Shown: positions 26,088 to 36,184, counted from the stretch's first letter. The stretch: DNA of 64,000 bases from CBDHDN01 sp965261585 (GCA_965261585.1 CBDHDN010000055.1:135381-199380); one strand, 5' to 3'. A program made the numbers and translations. Notes: generated from the letters alone by a model not told the origin.

Positions 26088-28538
26088 ATGAACAACATCG
26101 CCCCCAGACCCGAACCGCTGAACCGGGAGATCCCGCTTTCCCGGCTGGCGCTCGCGCCCGAGAATCTTCGCAAGACCCCGGCCGATCCGGTCGCCGAGGC
26201 CGAGATCAAGGCCTCGATCGCCGCCCACGGCCTCCTGGAAAACCTCGTCGCCCGCATGGACGGTCCGGCCGATGCCGGCACCTATGCCGTGGTCGCCGGC
26301 GGGCGCCGCCTCGCGGCCATGCAGGCGCTGGCCGAGGACGGCACGATCGATGCCGACCATCCGGTGCCCTGCCTGATCGCCGCCGATCCCGACATCGCCG
26401 GCGAGCTTTCGCTGGCGGAGAACGTGGTCAGAATCGCGATGCATCCGGCCGACCAGGTGACGGCGTTCACGAAGCTCGCCGATGCCGGTCTCTCGGTTGC
26501 CGCGATCGCGGCGCGTTTCGGGATGTCGGAGCGTCTGGTCGAGCAGCGTTTGCGCCTCGGCAACGCCGCGCCGGAACTGCTCGACGCCTACCGCGCCGAC
26601 GAGATCGATCTCGAAGTGCTGAAGGCCTTCACCGTCACCGCCGACCGCGCGCGCCAGATGGCGGCCTGGCAACAGGTCACCGGACAGGGCTACCGCCCGT
26701 CCGCCTGGCAGGTGAAGCGGCTGCTGACCGAGGAGCGTGTTCCGGGATCCTCTTCCGTCGCCCGGTTCGTGGGCGTCGCGCCCTACGAGGCGGCCGGCGG
26801 CCAGGTGCTGCGCGACCTCTTCTCCCGGGACGACGAGAGCGGCGTCTGGTTCGATGACCCGTCGTTGCTCCACAACCTCGCCATCGCGAAGCTGCGCGTC
26901 TTCAAGGACGAGCTGGAGACCCGCTGGAAGTGGGCGGTGGCCATGGTCGAGGTCGACTGGAACACCACCGCCCAATACGGCCACATCTATCCCGAACCCG
27001 CCGAGCGAACGCCGGCGGAGCAGGCCGAGGTCGAGAAGCTGGAGGCCCGCCAGGGCGTCCTCGCCGAGCTCGACGACGAGCAGTGGACAGAGGCACTGGT
27101 CCACGAGGCCGAGACCATCGAGGAGCGCCTCGACGAGATCGAGGGCGTCATCGAGGCCCGCGCCGTCTACAGACCCGAGGACTTCGCGATCTCCGGCTGC
27201 ATCGCCACCATCGCCCATGACGGCTCGCTCCAGGTCATCCACGGGCTGGTCAACCCCGAGGACATGCCGAAGCAGAGCGACACGTCTGGAGAAGCCGATC
27301 GCGACGCCGCCGCCGGGGCAGGCAATGGCCCGGACGAAAGCGCCGGCACCGATACTCGCTCCGATACCGGCCGCATCGCCGGTCCGGCCATGTCCGCGCC
27401 GATGCAGCTGCCCAAGGACCGCGAGGCCGAGGCCCGCAAGGAAGCTGGAGTCGGAATCGGCCTCGCCGACGATCTGCGTTCGATCCGGACGGCGCTCGTC
27501 AAGGCCCGGCTCGCCGGGGACTTCGAGGCCGCCTTCGACCTCATGCTGTTCCAGCTAGGGCGCTCCGTCTTCACCGACGGCTACAAGTCCCACGCGCTCG
27601 ATATCGCCGTCCGCGAAACCGCCGACCGCCCGACGATGCGCATGAACGACGAGGACTTCGCCAACTGGTCCCCGGGCGAGGCCATGCTGGCGGACCGCTC
27701 GGGCCTGTCGTTCGACTGGCTGGAAATCGAGGACGACGGCAAGTCGTTCGCGGCACTCCGGGCCTTGCCGTCGGCCGACAAGCAGGCGGTGTTCGCGACC
27801 TGCGTCGCCCGCACGGTGAAGGGCCAGCTGGCCTTCGAGCCCCAGGCGCGCCCCGAGCTCGAAGCCACCGTTGCCCGGCTCGATATCGACTTCGCGCAGC
27901 ATGTGCGCCCGACGGCGGACATGCTGTGGTCGCGCATCGCCAAGGGCCGCATTCTCGACATCGCCCGCGCGGTCCTGAACCCGGCCTGGGCGTCGGCCCG
28001 TGCGAAGAACAAGAAGCCGGCGATCGCCGAGGCGATGGAGGCCGCTTTCGCGGCCGGGGATCCGCCGGTCGGCGTGAGTGCGGCGATGCACGCCGCGGCA
28101 CTGGCCTGGACGCCGCCCGGGTTCGCAGCGTTCGATACGGGCCGGGAGGACGACGAGGCTGGCGACGACTCGACGGCCCCAGCGGCAACGGATGCGTCCG
28201 ATGTGGAACCCGCTGCAGCTGTTGAAAGCGCGGAGACGCCAGCGGAGGCGCCGCGTACCGCATCGGCGGTCGAGAGCATCGAAGCGCCAGGCGTAGCCGA
28301 ACGCCGCGCCGCCGCACGCGCCGCCGATGCCAACGGTCCCGCCATCCCGGTCGAACCGGACACCGGAAACGTCGATGACGGCAAGGATGCCCAAGCGGGC
28401 GGCGTGGAGGCCGGAAGCGCCGATGCCGCACAGGCGGAGGACATCGCCGCGCCGGCCGGCGCCATGCCTCCGGTCCCGATGAACGGCCACGACAGGGACC
28501 CGCTGGAGATCCCGGAGTTCCTGCGCCGGGTCCAGTAG
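26088..28538 (+). CDS. Large ParB/RepB-like partition protein
   Basis: 816 residues. The N-terminal ParB-like nuclease/CTPase fold has REIPLSRLALAPENLRKTPADP, ASIAAHGLLENLVAR, VVAGGRRLAAMQAL (the GERR-box variant) and ELSLAENVVRIAMHPADQVTAF. The helix-turn-helix is SVAAIAARFGMSERLVEQRLRLGNAAPELLDAYR. A long C-terminal region (DEEFANW-type segment, then an Ala/Glu/Asp-rich disordered tail) ends in DPLEIPEFLRRVQ. Such long ParB-like proteins occur on plasmids and integrative elements and may act in partition, as nucleases or as regulators. No parA is near, so a pure partition role is doubtful. The ATG at 26088 follows GGGAGAGA; an earlier start at 26007 is less likely. Confidence 0.82.
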   Translation: MNNIAPRPEPLNREIPLSRLALAPENLRKTPADPVAEAEIKASIAAHGLLENLVARMDGPADAGTYAVVAGGRRLAAMQALAEDGTIDADHPVPCLIAADPDIAGELSLAENVVRIAMHPADQVTAFTKLADAGLSVAAIAARFGMSERLVEQRLRLGNAAPELLDAYRADEIDLEVLKAFTVTADRARQMAAWQQVTGQGYRPSAWQVKRLLTEERVPGSSSVARFVGVAPYEAAGGQVLRDLFSRDDESGVWFDDPSLLHNLAIAKLRVFKDELETRWKWAVAMVEVDWNTTAQYGHIYPEPAERTPAEQAEVEKLEARQGVLAELDDEQWTEALVHEAETIEERLDEIEGVIEARAVYRPEDFAISGCIATIAHDGSLQVIHGLVNPEDMPKQSDTSGEADRDAAAGAGNGPDESAGTDTRSDTGRIAGPAMSAPMQLPKDREAEARKEAGVGIGLADDLRSIRTALVKARLAGDFEAAFDLMLFQLGRSVFTDGYKSHALDIAVRETADRPTMRMNDEDFANWSPGEAMLADRSGLSFDWLEIEDDGKSFAALRALPSADKQAVFATCVARTVKGQLAFEPQARPELEATVARLDIDFAQHVRPTADMLWSRIAKGRILDIARAVLNPAWASARAKNKKPAIAEAMEAAFAAGDPPVGVSAAMHAAALAWTPPGFAAFDTGREDDEAGDDSTAPAATDASDVEPAAAVESAETPAEAPRTASAVESIEAPGVAERRAAARAADANGPAIPVEPDTGNVDDGKDAQAGGVEAGSADAAQAEDIAAPAGAMPPVPMNGHDRDPLEIPEFLRRVQ

Positions 28539-28559
28539 TCGTTCGCCCAAGCCCCCGAG

Positions 28560-28647
28560 CGCCCCGCCCGGCACACCGCCCCGGCTCACAGAGAGCCTGC
28601 CCCGGCCTCCGAGCCGGGGGGGCAGGCCGGGCGGGGCGTTTCCTTTT
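28560..28647 (+). terminator. Nested GC hairpin with T-rich tail after parB
   Basis: The outer stem CGCCCCGCCCGGC (28560-28572) pairs with GCCGGGCGGGGCG (28626-28638), followed by TTTCCTTTT. An inner stem pairs GCCTGCCCCGGC with GCCGGGGGGGCAGGC. It lies 21 bases after the parB stop and shortly before the next gene. It probably ends or attenuates transcription. Confidence 0.6.
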
Positions 28648-28672
28648 CCGAGACCCCGATGGAGCTCCACGA

Positions 28673-28830
28673 ATGAACGATATCGCCACAACCCTTCCGC
28701 AAACCATCCGTGCACGGATCCACGAAAGCGCCATCCGGCGCGTCACCCGCATCTATGCATCTACGATTTCGGATGTGCTCATCGAGGCCTTGCAGAATTC
28801 ACGCCGCGCCGGCGCCAGCGAGCTCGTCGG
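28673..28830 (+). pseudogene. Possible GHKL-type ATP-binding protein, N-terminal remnant
   Basis: After the ATG (ribosome site GGAGC) the frame reads MNDIATTLPQTIRARIHES, then AIRRVTRIYASTISDVLIEALQNSRRAGASELV. The EALQNSRRAGA helix resembles the N-box helix of Hsp90/HATPase-like proteins. From about 28816-28830 the sequence changes to unrelated DNA resembling the end of an IS21-type element, and the ATP-binding remainder is missing. Confidence 0.55.
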
Positions 28831-28895
28831 TGGTGACGTGCCCCAAGGCGCCCGCCAAGTCAAAATGACGTGGGATTATTGCTCCGGGATTGACA
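28831..28895 (-). mobile_element. Possible IS21-type end remnant
   Basis: On the minus strand the sequence begins TGTCAATCCCGGAGCAATAATCCCAC. This has the same layout as the left end of the IS21 here (TGTCAA, then GGAGTAAAAC). It lies exactly where the GHKL frame breaks. No transposase follows. From 28896 to 29123 I see no gene. Confidence 0.35.
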
Positions 28896-29123
28896 CCCTT
28901 GATTGACATCGACCAGCTCGTTTGCGAGCGGGCGGTGGTCGGGTATGTCCGTTTGTCTGTGTTAGCGGCGCTGCGGGTGTTGGCACCTTCCGGCCTCATC
29001 GCGCTGAGTCCGGAAAGTGATCTTCGAACAGGATCGCAAACTGCCAGATTGCGGCGGTCCAAGCAACGGGGCGCTTCCAGCGCATACCGCGAGGCCGCAT
29101 TCGGCCCTCGGTTACCCGTTTGC

Positions 29124-32100
29124 CTATTTGTCCGGTTCGAACACGAGTTCAGGAACGACCACTTCCCAGCTATCGCACTTCACGCTGTCCTGATACTGCG
29201 GATCCGACGCTTCGCGGCACCACTCGACGATGGCCAACACTGTGCCGATCCGGCAGCGCATCCCCGCCGGCGGCTTGAAGCTCCTTGCGAGACGTCCCAC
29301 CACCATCCCTGCGCGATCCAGCAATTCCCAATTCCCGCGCTCTGCGACGCGTATCTCCAGCCCATCTCCTGGCGACAGCGAGGCGATCGCACGATGGATT
29401 CCATGGTGGGAACGCTGACGTCCGGCGAAGCCGAGGTCCACCTGCTCGAGATTGGCCCGGACGTGGCGATACTCAATCGCTTTCGAGACGGGCGGGAGCT
29501 CGACCGGATCGCGATGCACCACCGATGGATTGCGCAGCAACGCTTCCTGCAATGTACGGGGCCCTTGGAAACGCGCCAGCGTGAGCGTCTGCCGGGCGCG
29601 CGTCATCGCCACATAGTAAAGCCGGCGCGGCTCGTCCGGATCCTCGTCCTCTCCGATGCGATTCCAGCCGCCGTCCAGCACGGCGACATGATCGAATTCC
29701 AACCCCTTCGCCCGGTGCCCGCTCAACAGCAGCAGCCCGTGCTGGCGACGGCGTATCTCCCGGCCCCACTCCGCCAGCCACTCGATGAAGTGATCGACCG
29801 GCATGTCCCCGCCGCCCGTCTCCAACGCGTGCTCCTCGAGCGCCTGCCGCAGCAGGTCGTGCCAGGGATCGTTCGGCTGCGTCTTCATCCAATCTTGTAG
29901 AGCGGCTCCGTCAATGATGCGGGGCTTCCTTGCGCGCACCCAATCGACGAATGCCCGGGTCTCGCGCAGGCGCCAGAAATTGGGGATTTCCTCGTTCCCC
30001 ATTTGCGACGGAATTTCGTGCAGCTCGCAGAATGCACGCACGGGGGCCAGATAATCCCACTCGCGCGCGATCACCGCGCAACGCGACCAGTCCCAGTTCG
30101 GCGCGAGCGCAGCCAGGCGCTGCAGCTCCCCCATGACAGATCTTGCCTGGGAGATGGGATCGCGGCCTGCCGGCAGGATCTGCACCCGTGCACGCGAGAC
30201 AGCGTCGAGCGTTTCCCACGACCCGCCCGCCGGGTCATTCGCGCGCGCCCGGTCGATACGGATCGGATGGCCGGCCTTCATCCGTTCCCGAGCTGGCTCG
30301 ATCACGGCGTTCGCTGCCCCCACGATGTGGCCCGTGGAACGGTAGTTTGCCGTGAGATATCTCGGTTTCGGCCCGTAATCCGCCTCGAAACGGCGGATGA
30401 ACTCCACCGATGCGCCGTTGAAGGCGTAGATGTTCTGATCGTCGTCGCCGACCGCGAACAGGGTGAGCTTGCCGGCATCGTCCTCCAGCGTTCGTCCGGC
30501 TAGGGCCGATATCAGTTCGTATTGATCCGGACCGATGTCCTGGTACTCGTCCACCAGGATCCAACGGAATCCTGCGAGCAGACGCTCACGCTGCTCGTCG
30601 GCTTCCTCTGGCGGCAAGCCCTCTCCGCGCAGCAATTCGACCGCTCGGCGCATCACCTCCTGGAACATCTCGTCGTCGGGGCGCTCCGCCCGCCCCGTGA
30701 AGCTGGCCCCGGCAAGCCGCATCGCCAGGGCATGGCAAGTGAGCACAGTCACACCGCGGGCGTCGTCTCCGATCAACTCCGCGAGGCGGCGGCGGATATC
30801 GACGGCCGCGTGACGGTTGTAGGCGAGGGCCAGGATGCCGCGTGCGCTCTCCCGCCGCGCGCGTATGAGATAGGCGATGCGATGCACGAGCACGCGAGTC
30901 TTGCCGGAACCGGGACCCGCGAGCACAAGTACGTTCGTTTGCTCCCTATCGTCGGCGACGATGCCCTGCTGGACCGGATTCTTCAGGCTGTCGACGATGG
31001 TCCACCAGGATTCGGGCGTGGTCTCCCGTCCGATCTCCTTGTCCCGACCGGGCAGCCAGCGGGTAAGAAACTCATCCTCCCTGAGCGTGAAGTAGTCCAT
31101 CGCCAGCCGCAGGGCCTCGCTCATGGCGGCGCGGCCCCGTTCCGCGAACTCCACCATTACGTGGATCTGCAGAACCTGTCCCTTGTAGTGAAGTGAGAGG
31201 GGCTCGAAGTCCGCCCTGGCGAAGCCGCGCCGTTCCCGCTGCTCCAAACGGATCGTCATGGCCGGACGGAACACCGCCAGGCCCTTGTTGAGGCGGATGA
31301 CATCCAGTTCGTGCAGCCACAACAGGGCGCGGTCCAGCAGCTTGGCGGTGTCCTTGACGCTGCTCTTGAGAACCAGGTCCGACTCGATCGCTTGCAACAA
31401 CCTGCCGAGCGTGGTCTCCGCCAGAAGATCCGTCCCCCGGCTGCCGGACGGCAGGCACTCGATGAAATGCTGTAACAGGCGCCTGGCGCCCTCGCGGCGG
31501 CGCCGCGCGGTCTCCTCAAGCGCCCACCATTCGCGTTTCAGAGTGATACGCGCCGTTTCCGCGTCCTGCTTCCGTACCGCCAGGCTGCCCCCGGCCCCGT
31601 CCTCGCCCCAGCCGTCGTAGGCGATGCCCCTCACGATGCGCCACAGGCGCTCCGGCAGGGGATCCGACAGGCCCTGATCCCGCAGGACCTGGGCCGCAAC
31701 ACGCAAATGCAGGGAAGATGTGTCTCCCTTGCCCTGATCCGGCGCTGCCTCGCGCATATGAGCGATCAGGGCGGTCTCCAACGCTACCGCTTCCTCCAGG
31801 CGCTTGAGGGAAGCGCGCTCCACGCCGGCGTGAACGAACGCGGTCAGCACCGTGTCGTTGCTCGCGATGCCCAGCCGCTCGAGATCGTACAGAGCCGCGC
31901 GTACACCCTCGGAACCCAGTCCCGAGACTCCCATCAGTTCGTCCGTGGTAACACCTTCGTCCGCTCCCGCCTCGATCAGCGTCTCGGCGATGCGCTGCAA
32001 TTGCCCCCGGTAACTGTCCGTGATCGCTGCGCGGGCAAGCCGCTTTCTGGCCTCCTCGGCCGAGCCCACCCGAAGCGAGGAAGGGAATACTTGGACGAAG

Positions 32101-34385
32101 TTTTCCTCCCTCTTCAGGAGCTCCGCCTCCTCCAGCCAAGCGACGGCGGTGCGCACACGCGTATCGTCGGTGGCCGAATCGCGCTCGAAGGCCTTTTCCT
32201 CGTCTTCGCCGAGGATTTCGCCCGCGGTTGCCACGACGTCGCCATCGAAACGCTTCTTCCGGTCCAGGTTGCGCAGCGCCCGGAGGATGCCGTGAATCTC
32301 CTCCCTGGTGAGCCGCGACCGGGCCGACATGCCGAATTGACGCTCGACGTCGTCCGCCGCGTACAGCAGCACGCAGCGCGCCGTTTCCCGGTCACGCCCG
32401 GCTCGTCCAGCCTCCTGAAGATAGTTCTCGAGCGAGCCCGGGATGTCCGCGTGGATGACTAGCCGCACATCCGGCTTGTCGATTCCCATGCCGAAGGCAT
32501 TGGTCGCCGCGATCGCGCGAAGCTCACCGTCGATGAAGCGCCGCTGCACGTTCTTTTTGGTCTCCGGTGGCAGGCCCGCATGAAAATGGTCTGCCGCCAC
32601 CTCCTTCAATTGCAGGTACTCGGCGACCTCCTCGCTTTGGTTCCGTGTCGCGCAGTAGACGATCGCGCCACCAGGCGTATCCGGCGGCAGGTGCGACATC
32701 AGGATCTGGTGAATGTGGGCGAACTTCTCGCCCCCGGAGGTCGGGATCACCTCGAACGCCAGGTTTGTGCGCTCGGCGCCCCCGTCGAAGACGGTCAACT
32801 CGATCCCGAGCCTGTCCCGGAAGTGCCGCGCGATGTCCTCCACCACGTCCGGCTTGGCGGTCGCGGTCAGGCAAAGCACCGGCGGTACCGCCCCGTCTCC
32901 CGCCTTCTCCCGGATGAAGCGGCCCACATAACGGTAATCCGGCCTGAAATCGTGCCCCCAGCGCGACAGGCAGTGCGCCTCGTCCAGCACCCAGGCGCCA
33001 ATTTCCCGTTGATTGAGCACCCGGCGCAGCGAGCGGGCGCGAAGCTGCTCAGGGGAGATGAGGAGGATGCCCGCATCGCCCAGCCGGACCCGGTCCAGCG
33101 CGTCCGCGCGTTCGGGCATCGACAACAGCCCGTTGATGGTTACGCAGCAGCCGATCCCGCGCGCCTCCAGCCCCGCCACCTGGTCCGCCATGAGCGCGAC
33201 CAGGGGCGAGATCACCACCGTCAGCGCGCCGGTCTTGTCGTAACGCGAGAGTGCCGGGATCTGGTAGCAGAGCGACTTGCCCGTGCCGGTGGGCAGAATG
33301 CCCAGCACATGCTTGCCGGCCATCGCCGCCTCGACGATGGCCTGCTGCATTGGACGCCCGTCGTCGTCTGCTGGTTCGGGTCGAAACTCGTCGAAACCGA
33401 ACCAGCGCTTCAACTCCTTGCGGGCATCGTGCCGCTCGCGGCACCAGGCGCACCCGGGATCGGCACATGCGAGGTCCCTGAGTCGGCGCACGAGGTGTCC
33501 GGTCTCCGGGAACTGATGGCGCACCCAGGGCGGCATGACAGAGTTGCCGCCGGCCACCGAGAGCCATGCCAACGCATAGGCCAGCGGCCAGCCGCACTCC
33601 TTCGGCTTCACCAATATCTCCCGGCCGTGAGTCGCGCAGGCCGCGCCCTCCAGGCACCGGCCGATCGCCGCCAGAGCCTCTCTCTCCGAAGGACGGGGCG
33701 GTTGGCTGAGCTCCCCGAAAAGTTCGCCCAGAGCGCGGTCCGCGGCCTCGGGCTTTGGCGTGCACAGCCAATGCCAGGCCGCGAGCAGATCCGGCGGAGC
33801 TCGTTTCAGGGCTCGCCGCTGGTCGCCGAAAACCTCCAGCGCAAGTCGCGCATCCAGTTCCGAGTCGTTGACGCGTCCTCGTTTGAGCCCGCCGTCCTGA
33901 TAGTGCTTGACGAGGTGGTGATAGGGATGGCGCGGAAACGCGAGTGGACTGAGGCGCAGCGTATCCACCGCCGGCAGCGTCAGCAAACGCAGATCCGGCT
34001 TCGCTGCCGCGAGATGGGGCAGGTCGAAGGCGATCAGGTTGTGCCCCAGAACGAAGGATGCCCCATCGGCCAGCTCGTCAAGCTTCAGCAACGCTTCCGC
34101 CAATCCGGCGCCGGAATGCACCAGGCGCTCGCCAGTATCCGCGCGGACCGCGCCGATCGCGTGGATGCGGCCATCCTGCCTGCCAATTTCCAGATCGAGC
34201 GAAAGGCAGCGGGGCCGAAACAGCTTATTTTCCTCCGATGCCGGCGCATCCGGATCGGGCTCTACATGAGAAGCATTACCGGCTGACTGCTCGGCCGCGG
34301 GCTGTGCGATGCCTCGGATCTCGTGCCGGCTATGCAATTCGAATCGTCCGCTTCCCGTTACATGGCGCCGTTCGGCTCGGAACAA
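29124..34385 (-). CDS. Three-module DNA enzyme: DEDD exonuclease-like, RecQ helicase and UvrD/Rep helicase
   Basis: 1753 residues. The N-terminus (about 60-190) resembles a DEDD 3'-5' exonuclease: LSLDLEIGRQDGRIHAIGAV, LGHNLIAFDLPHL and VNDSELDARLALEVF. The RecQ-type helicase follows: Walker A ILPTGTGKSLCYQIP near 365, VLDEAHCLSRWGHDFRPDY near 468, CLTATAKPDV, and QEAGRAGRD in the second RecA lobe. From about 1150 comes a superfamily 1 helicase: VLAGPGSGKTRVLVHRIAYLI, ILVDEYQDIGPDQYELI near 1280, AVGDDDQNIYAFNGA, SGHRAKGLEFDHVAVLDGG and YYVAMTRARQTLTLARF. All motor motifs look intact. It probably processes DNA ends or recombination intermediates, and a defence role is possible. The start is uncertain: TTG 34385, with no near ATG in frame. 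Confidence 0.88.
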   Translation of the reverse strand: MFRAERRHVTGSGRFELHSRHEIRGIAQPAAEQSAGNASHVEPDPDAPASEENKLFRPRCLSLDLEIGRQDGRIHAIGAVRADTGERLVHSGAGLAEALLKLDELADGASFVLGHNLIAFDLPHLAAAKPDLRLLTLPAVDTLRLSPLAFPRHPYHHLVKHYQDGGLKRGRVNDSELDARLALEVFGDQRRALKRAPPDLLAAWHWLCTPKPEAADRALGELFGELSQPPRPSEREALAAIGRCLEGAACATHGREILVKPKECGWPLAYALAWLSVAGGNSVMPPWVRHQFPETGHLVRRLRDLACADPGCAWCRERHDARKELKRWFGFDEFRPEPADDDGRPMQQAIVEAAMAGKHVLGILPTGTGKSLCYQIPALSRYDKTGALTVVISPLVALMADQVAGLEARGIGCCVTINGLLSMPERADALDRVRLGDAGILLISPEQLRARSLRRVLNQREIGAWVLDEAHCLSRWGHDFRPDYRYVGRFIREKAGDGAVPPVLCLTATAKPDVVEDIARHFRDRLGIELTVFDGGAERTNLAFEVIPTSGGEKFAHIHQILMSHLPPDTPGGAIVYCATRNQSEEVAEYLQLKEVAADHFHAGLPPETKKNVQRRFIDGELRAIAATNAFGMGIDKPDVRLVIHADIPGSLENYLQEAGRAGRDRETARCVLLYAADDVERQFGMSARSRLTREEIHGILRALRNLDRKKRFDGDVVATAGEILGEDEEKAFERDSATDDTRVRTAVAWLEEAELLKREENFVQVFPSSLRVGSAEEARKRLARAAITDSYRGQLQRIAETLIEAGADEGVTTDELMGVSGLGSEGVRAALYDLERLGIASNDTVLTAFVHAGVERASLKRLEEAVALETALIAHMREAAPDQGKGDTSSLHLRVAAQVLRDQGLSDPLPERLWRIVRGIAYDGWGEDGAGGSLAVRKQDAETARITLKREWWALEETARRRREGARRLLQHFIECLPSGSRGTDLLAETTLGRLLQAIESDLVLKSSVKDTAKLLDRALLWLHELDVIRLNKGLAVFRPAMTIRLEQRERRGFARADFEPLSLHYKGQVLQIHVMVEFAERGRAAMSEALRLAMDYFTLREDEFLTRWLPGRDKEIGRETTPESWWTIVDSLKNPVQQGIVADDREQTNVLVLAGPGSGKTRVLVHRIAYLIRARRESARGILALAYNRHAAVDIRRRLAELIGDDARGVTVLTCHALAMRLAGASFTGRAERPDDEMFQEVMRRAVELLRGEGLPPEEADEQRERLLAGFRWILVDEYQDIGPDQYELISALAGRTLEDDAGKLTLFAVGDDDQNIYAFNGASVEFIRRFEADYGPKPRYLTANYRSTGHIVGAANAVIEPARERMKAGHPIRIDRARANDPAGGSWETLDAVSRARVQILPAGRDPISQARSVMGELQRLAALAPNWDWSRCAVIAREWDYLAPVRAFCELHEIPSQMGNEEIPNFWRLRETRAFVDWVRARKPRIIDGAALQDWMKTQPNDPWHDLLRQALEEHALETGGGDMPVDHFIEWLAEWGREIRRRQHGLLLLSGHRAKGLEFDHVAVLDGGWNRIGEDEDPDEPRRLYYVAMTRARQTLTLARFQGPRTLQEALLRNPSVVHRDPVELPPVSKAIEYRHVRANLEQVDLGFAGRQRSHHGIHRAIASLSPGDGLEIRVAERGNWELLDRAGMVVGRLARSFKPPAGMRCRIGTVLAIVEWCREASDPQYQDSVKCDSWEVVVPELVFEPDK

Positions 34386-34479
34386 TAAACCCGTGCCGCC
34401 CAGGCGAGATCAAATGCTTACCGGCTCCATCGGCGCCGAATCTCCACTCAGGTCCGTACGGGCGTCAACTGTGTCGTCT

Positions 34480-34652
34480 CTTGTGCACGACCACCCGGTG
34501 CTGAGCCTGAGCCGGCAATGCTGCCTGCTGTCGATCGGGCGTTCCTCGCTCTGCTACAAGCCGAAGGGCTGGAACGCCGAGACGCTGGCGCTGATGCGAC
34601 TGGTCGACAAGCTGTTCCTGAAATATCCGTTCTACAGTGTGCGCATACCCTA
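34480..34652 (+). pseudogene. IS3-family OrfB, N-terminal remnant
   Basis: Reads HDHPVLSLSRQCCLLSIGRSSLCYKPKGWNAETLALMRLVDKLFLKYPFYSVR and then stops. This is the typical start of an IS3-group OrfB (the GRSSLYY and FLKYPFYG blocks), here cut off. No IS ends are recognisable around it. Confidence 0.65.
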
Positions 34653-35278
34653 ACTCTTAGGAAACGCTCGCGGCCATACCGGCGCTGGCATCGACTTCCT
34701 TGCAGGGGCCGGTTGCCTCTAGTCTATTCGATGGCCCACATTAGAGAAGTAGCTCGGCAGCAACATCAGGGCCGCCGCAAATCGGATCAGCAAGGGGCTC
34801 TCATCGATGACAGATGCACAAAGCGTACACGAAGCTTTAAGTCATGCGCTAGCCGGCAGTAGAGCCTGGGCAGCAGGAAAGGAACATCTGTCCAATGTTA
34901 CTCGGTCCGCTCGGTTTCTATCCGATGCATGCAAAAGGCTCGACGATTCGATCAATGCCAGCGGCACTCTGTGCTGTAGGTACATATCGGTTGATGATTT
35001 GGGCATCCGTCAACCCGGAGAATGGCTGCTGGATGGAGTGTGGACAGAAGACGCTAGCGCCGACGAGCTCTTTACAGAACGGTTTCCAGTTCGAATTCGA
35101 TGCGGACTCGAATGCGAGAGCAGTACGAATGGAAAAGAGCTCTTCAAGGACTTGGCGAAGCTGATCGTAGTGGCGAGCGAAATCAAGATTTTTGCCGCGG
35201 GCATGAATCAGAAATCAGTCGAAGGAGCGGCAAATTATGTCAGTGTAGCGCACCCGGTTCCTTGGACACAAGTTTGTC

Positions 35279-36184
35279 TCACGCGGCGGGCCTGATTGAG
35301 ATCGCGGCGTGCCACGCCTGACGAGCTTGAGCGGGGCTCAGGTAGCCGTTCTTTTCGACGATCCACTGGGCATTGTAGAGTTCGACGAAGTCGCGGACGG
35401 CGTCCCGCAGCTCCGCGATGTTGCGGTAGATGCGACCATGGATGATCTGTTCCTTCAGCGTGCGATTGAACCGCTCGGCGACGCCGTTGGTCTGGGGCTC
35501 GGCGACGAAGGCGTAGGACGGCTGGATGCCCCAGAACTTGATCTGGTTGGTGAAGTGGTCCGACAGATACTGGGAGCCGTGATCCATCCGCAAGGCCAGC
35601 CCCCGAGCCGCGCCGGCCGCGGTCGAGCCATACAGCCCGGCAAGCCCCATGGAGATCGGCTGCAGGGCGGCGAAGCGGTCGCCGCGCTTGCAGACATGCC
35701 AGCCGACACACTCGGCGTTCCAATGCTCGACGGCGGTGAAGATCCAGCCCCAGCCGTCGTCCACCGTGAACACCCGAACGCCATCGGTGCCCCACATGAG
35801 GTTCGGGGCATGAGTGATGATCTCACCGTCATGGGGATTGCCGCCACGGCGGCGGCAGCGATGGGGCGAGAGCAGATTGTTCTCGCGCATCAGGCGGAGC
35901 ACCCGCTTGCGGGCAACCCGGATGTCGCGACAGACCCGAAGCCGAGCCCAGACCTTGCGGTAGCCCTCGCCCTCCCAGGGCGATGCCTCCAGGTCGGCTT
36001 CGATCGCCACCAGCAGCGCCTGGTCCGAGATCGCGGGCTTCGGTCCCCGACGCTTTGCCGGCGGCTGCTCGGCGTGCTGGCCGGAGGTCATGGCGTAGAA
36101 CGAGGAGCGGGCCATGCCCCAGGCGGCGCAGACCCGCCGCAGGCCGTAGGCCAGACCCGTGCCGGGCGAGGTGGCGGCACTCAT
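35279..36184 (-). CDS. IS3-like transposase OrfB (copy B)
   Basis: 301 residues, the same as OrfB of copy A except for Trp in EASPWEGEGY. The catalytic residues (WGTDGV, MDHGSQYLS, NGVAERFNRT) are present, so it is probably active. It overlaps OrfA by an ATGA. Confidence 0.88.
   Translation of the reverse strand: MSAATSPGTGLAYGLRRVCAAWGMARSSFYAMTSGQHAEQPPAKRRGPKPAISDQALLVAIEADLEASPWEGEGYRKVWARLRVCRDIRVARKRVLRLMRENNLLSPHRCRRRGGNPHDGEIITHAPNLMWGTDGVRVFTVDDGWGWIFTAVEHWNAECVGWHVCKRGDRFAALQPISMGLAGLYGSTAAGAARGLALRMDHGSQYLSDHFTNQIKFWGIQPSYAFVAEPQTNGVAERFNRTLKEQIIHGRIYRNIAELRDAVRDFVELYNAQWIVEKNGYLSPAQARQAWHAAISIRPAA

Noticed and set aside
32580..34286. 568-codon plus-strand open frame opposite the helicase
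   Set aside because: Antisense shadow; the minus strand carries all helicase motifs.
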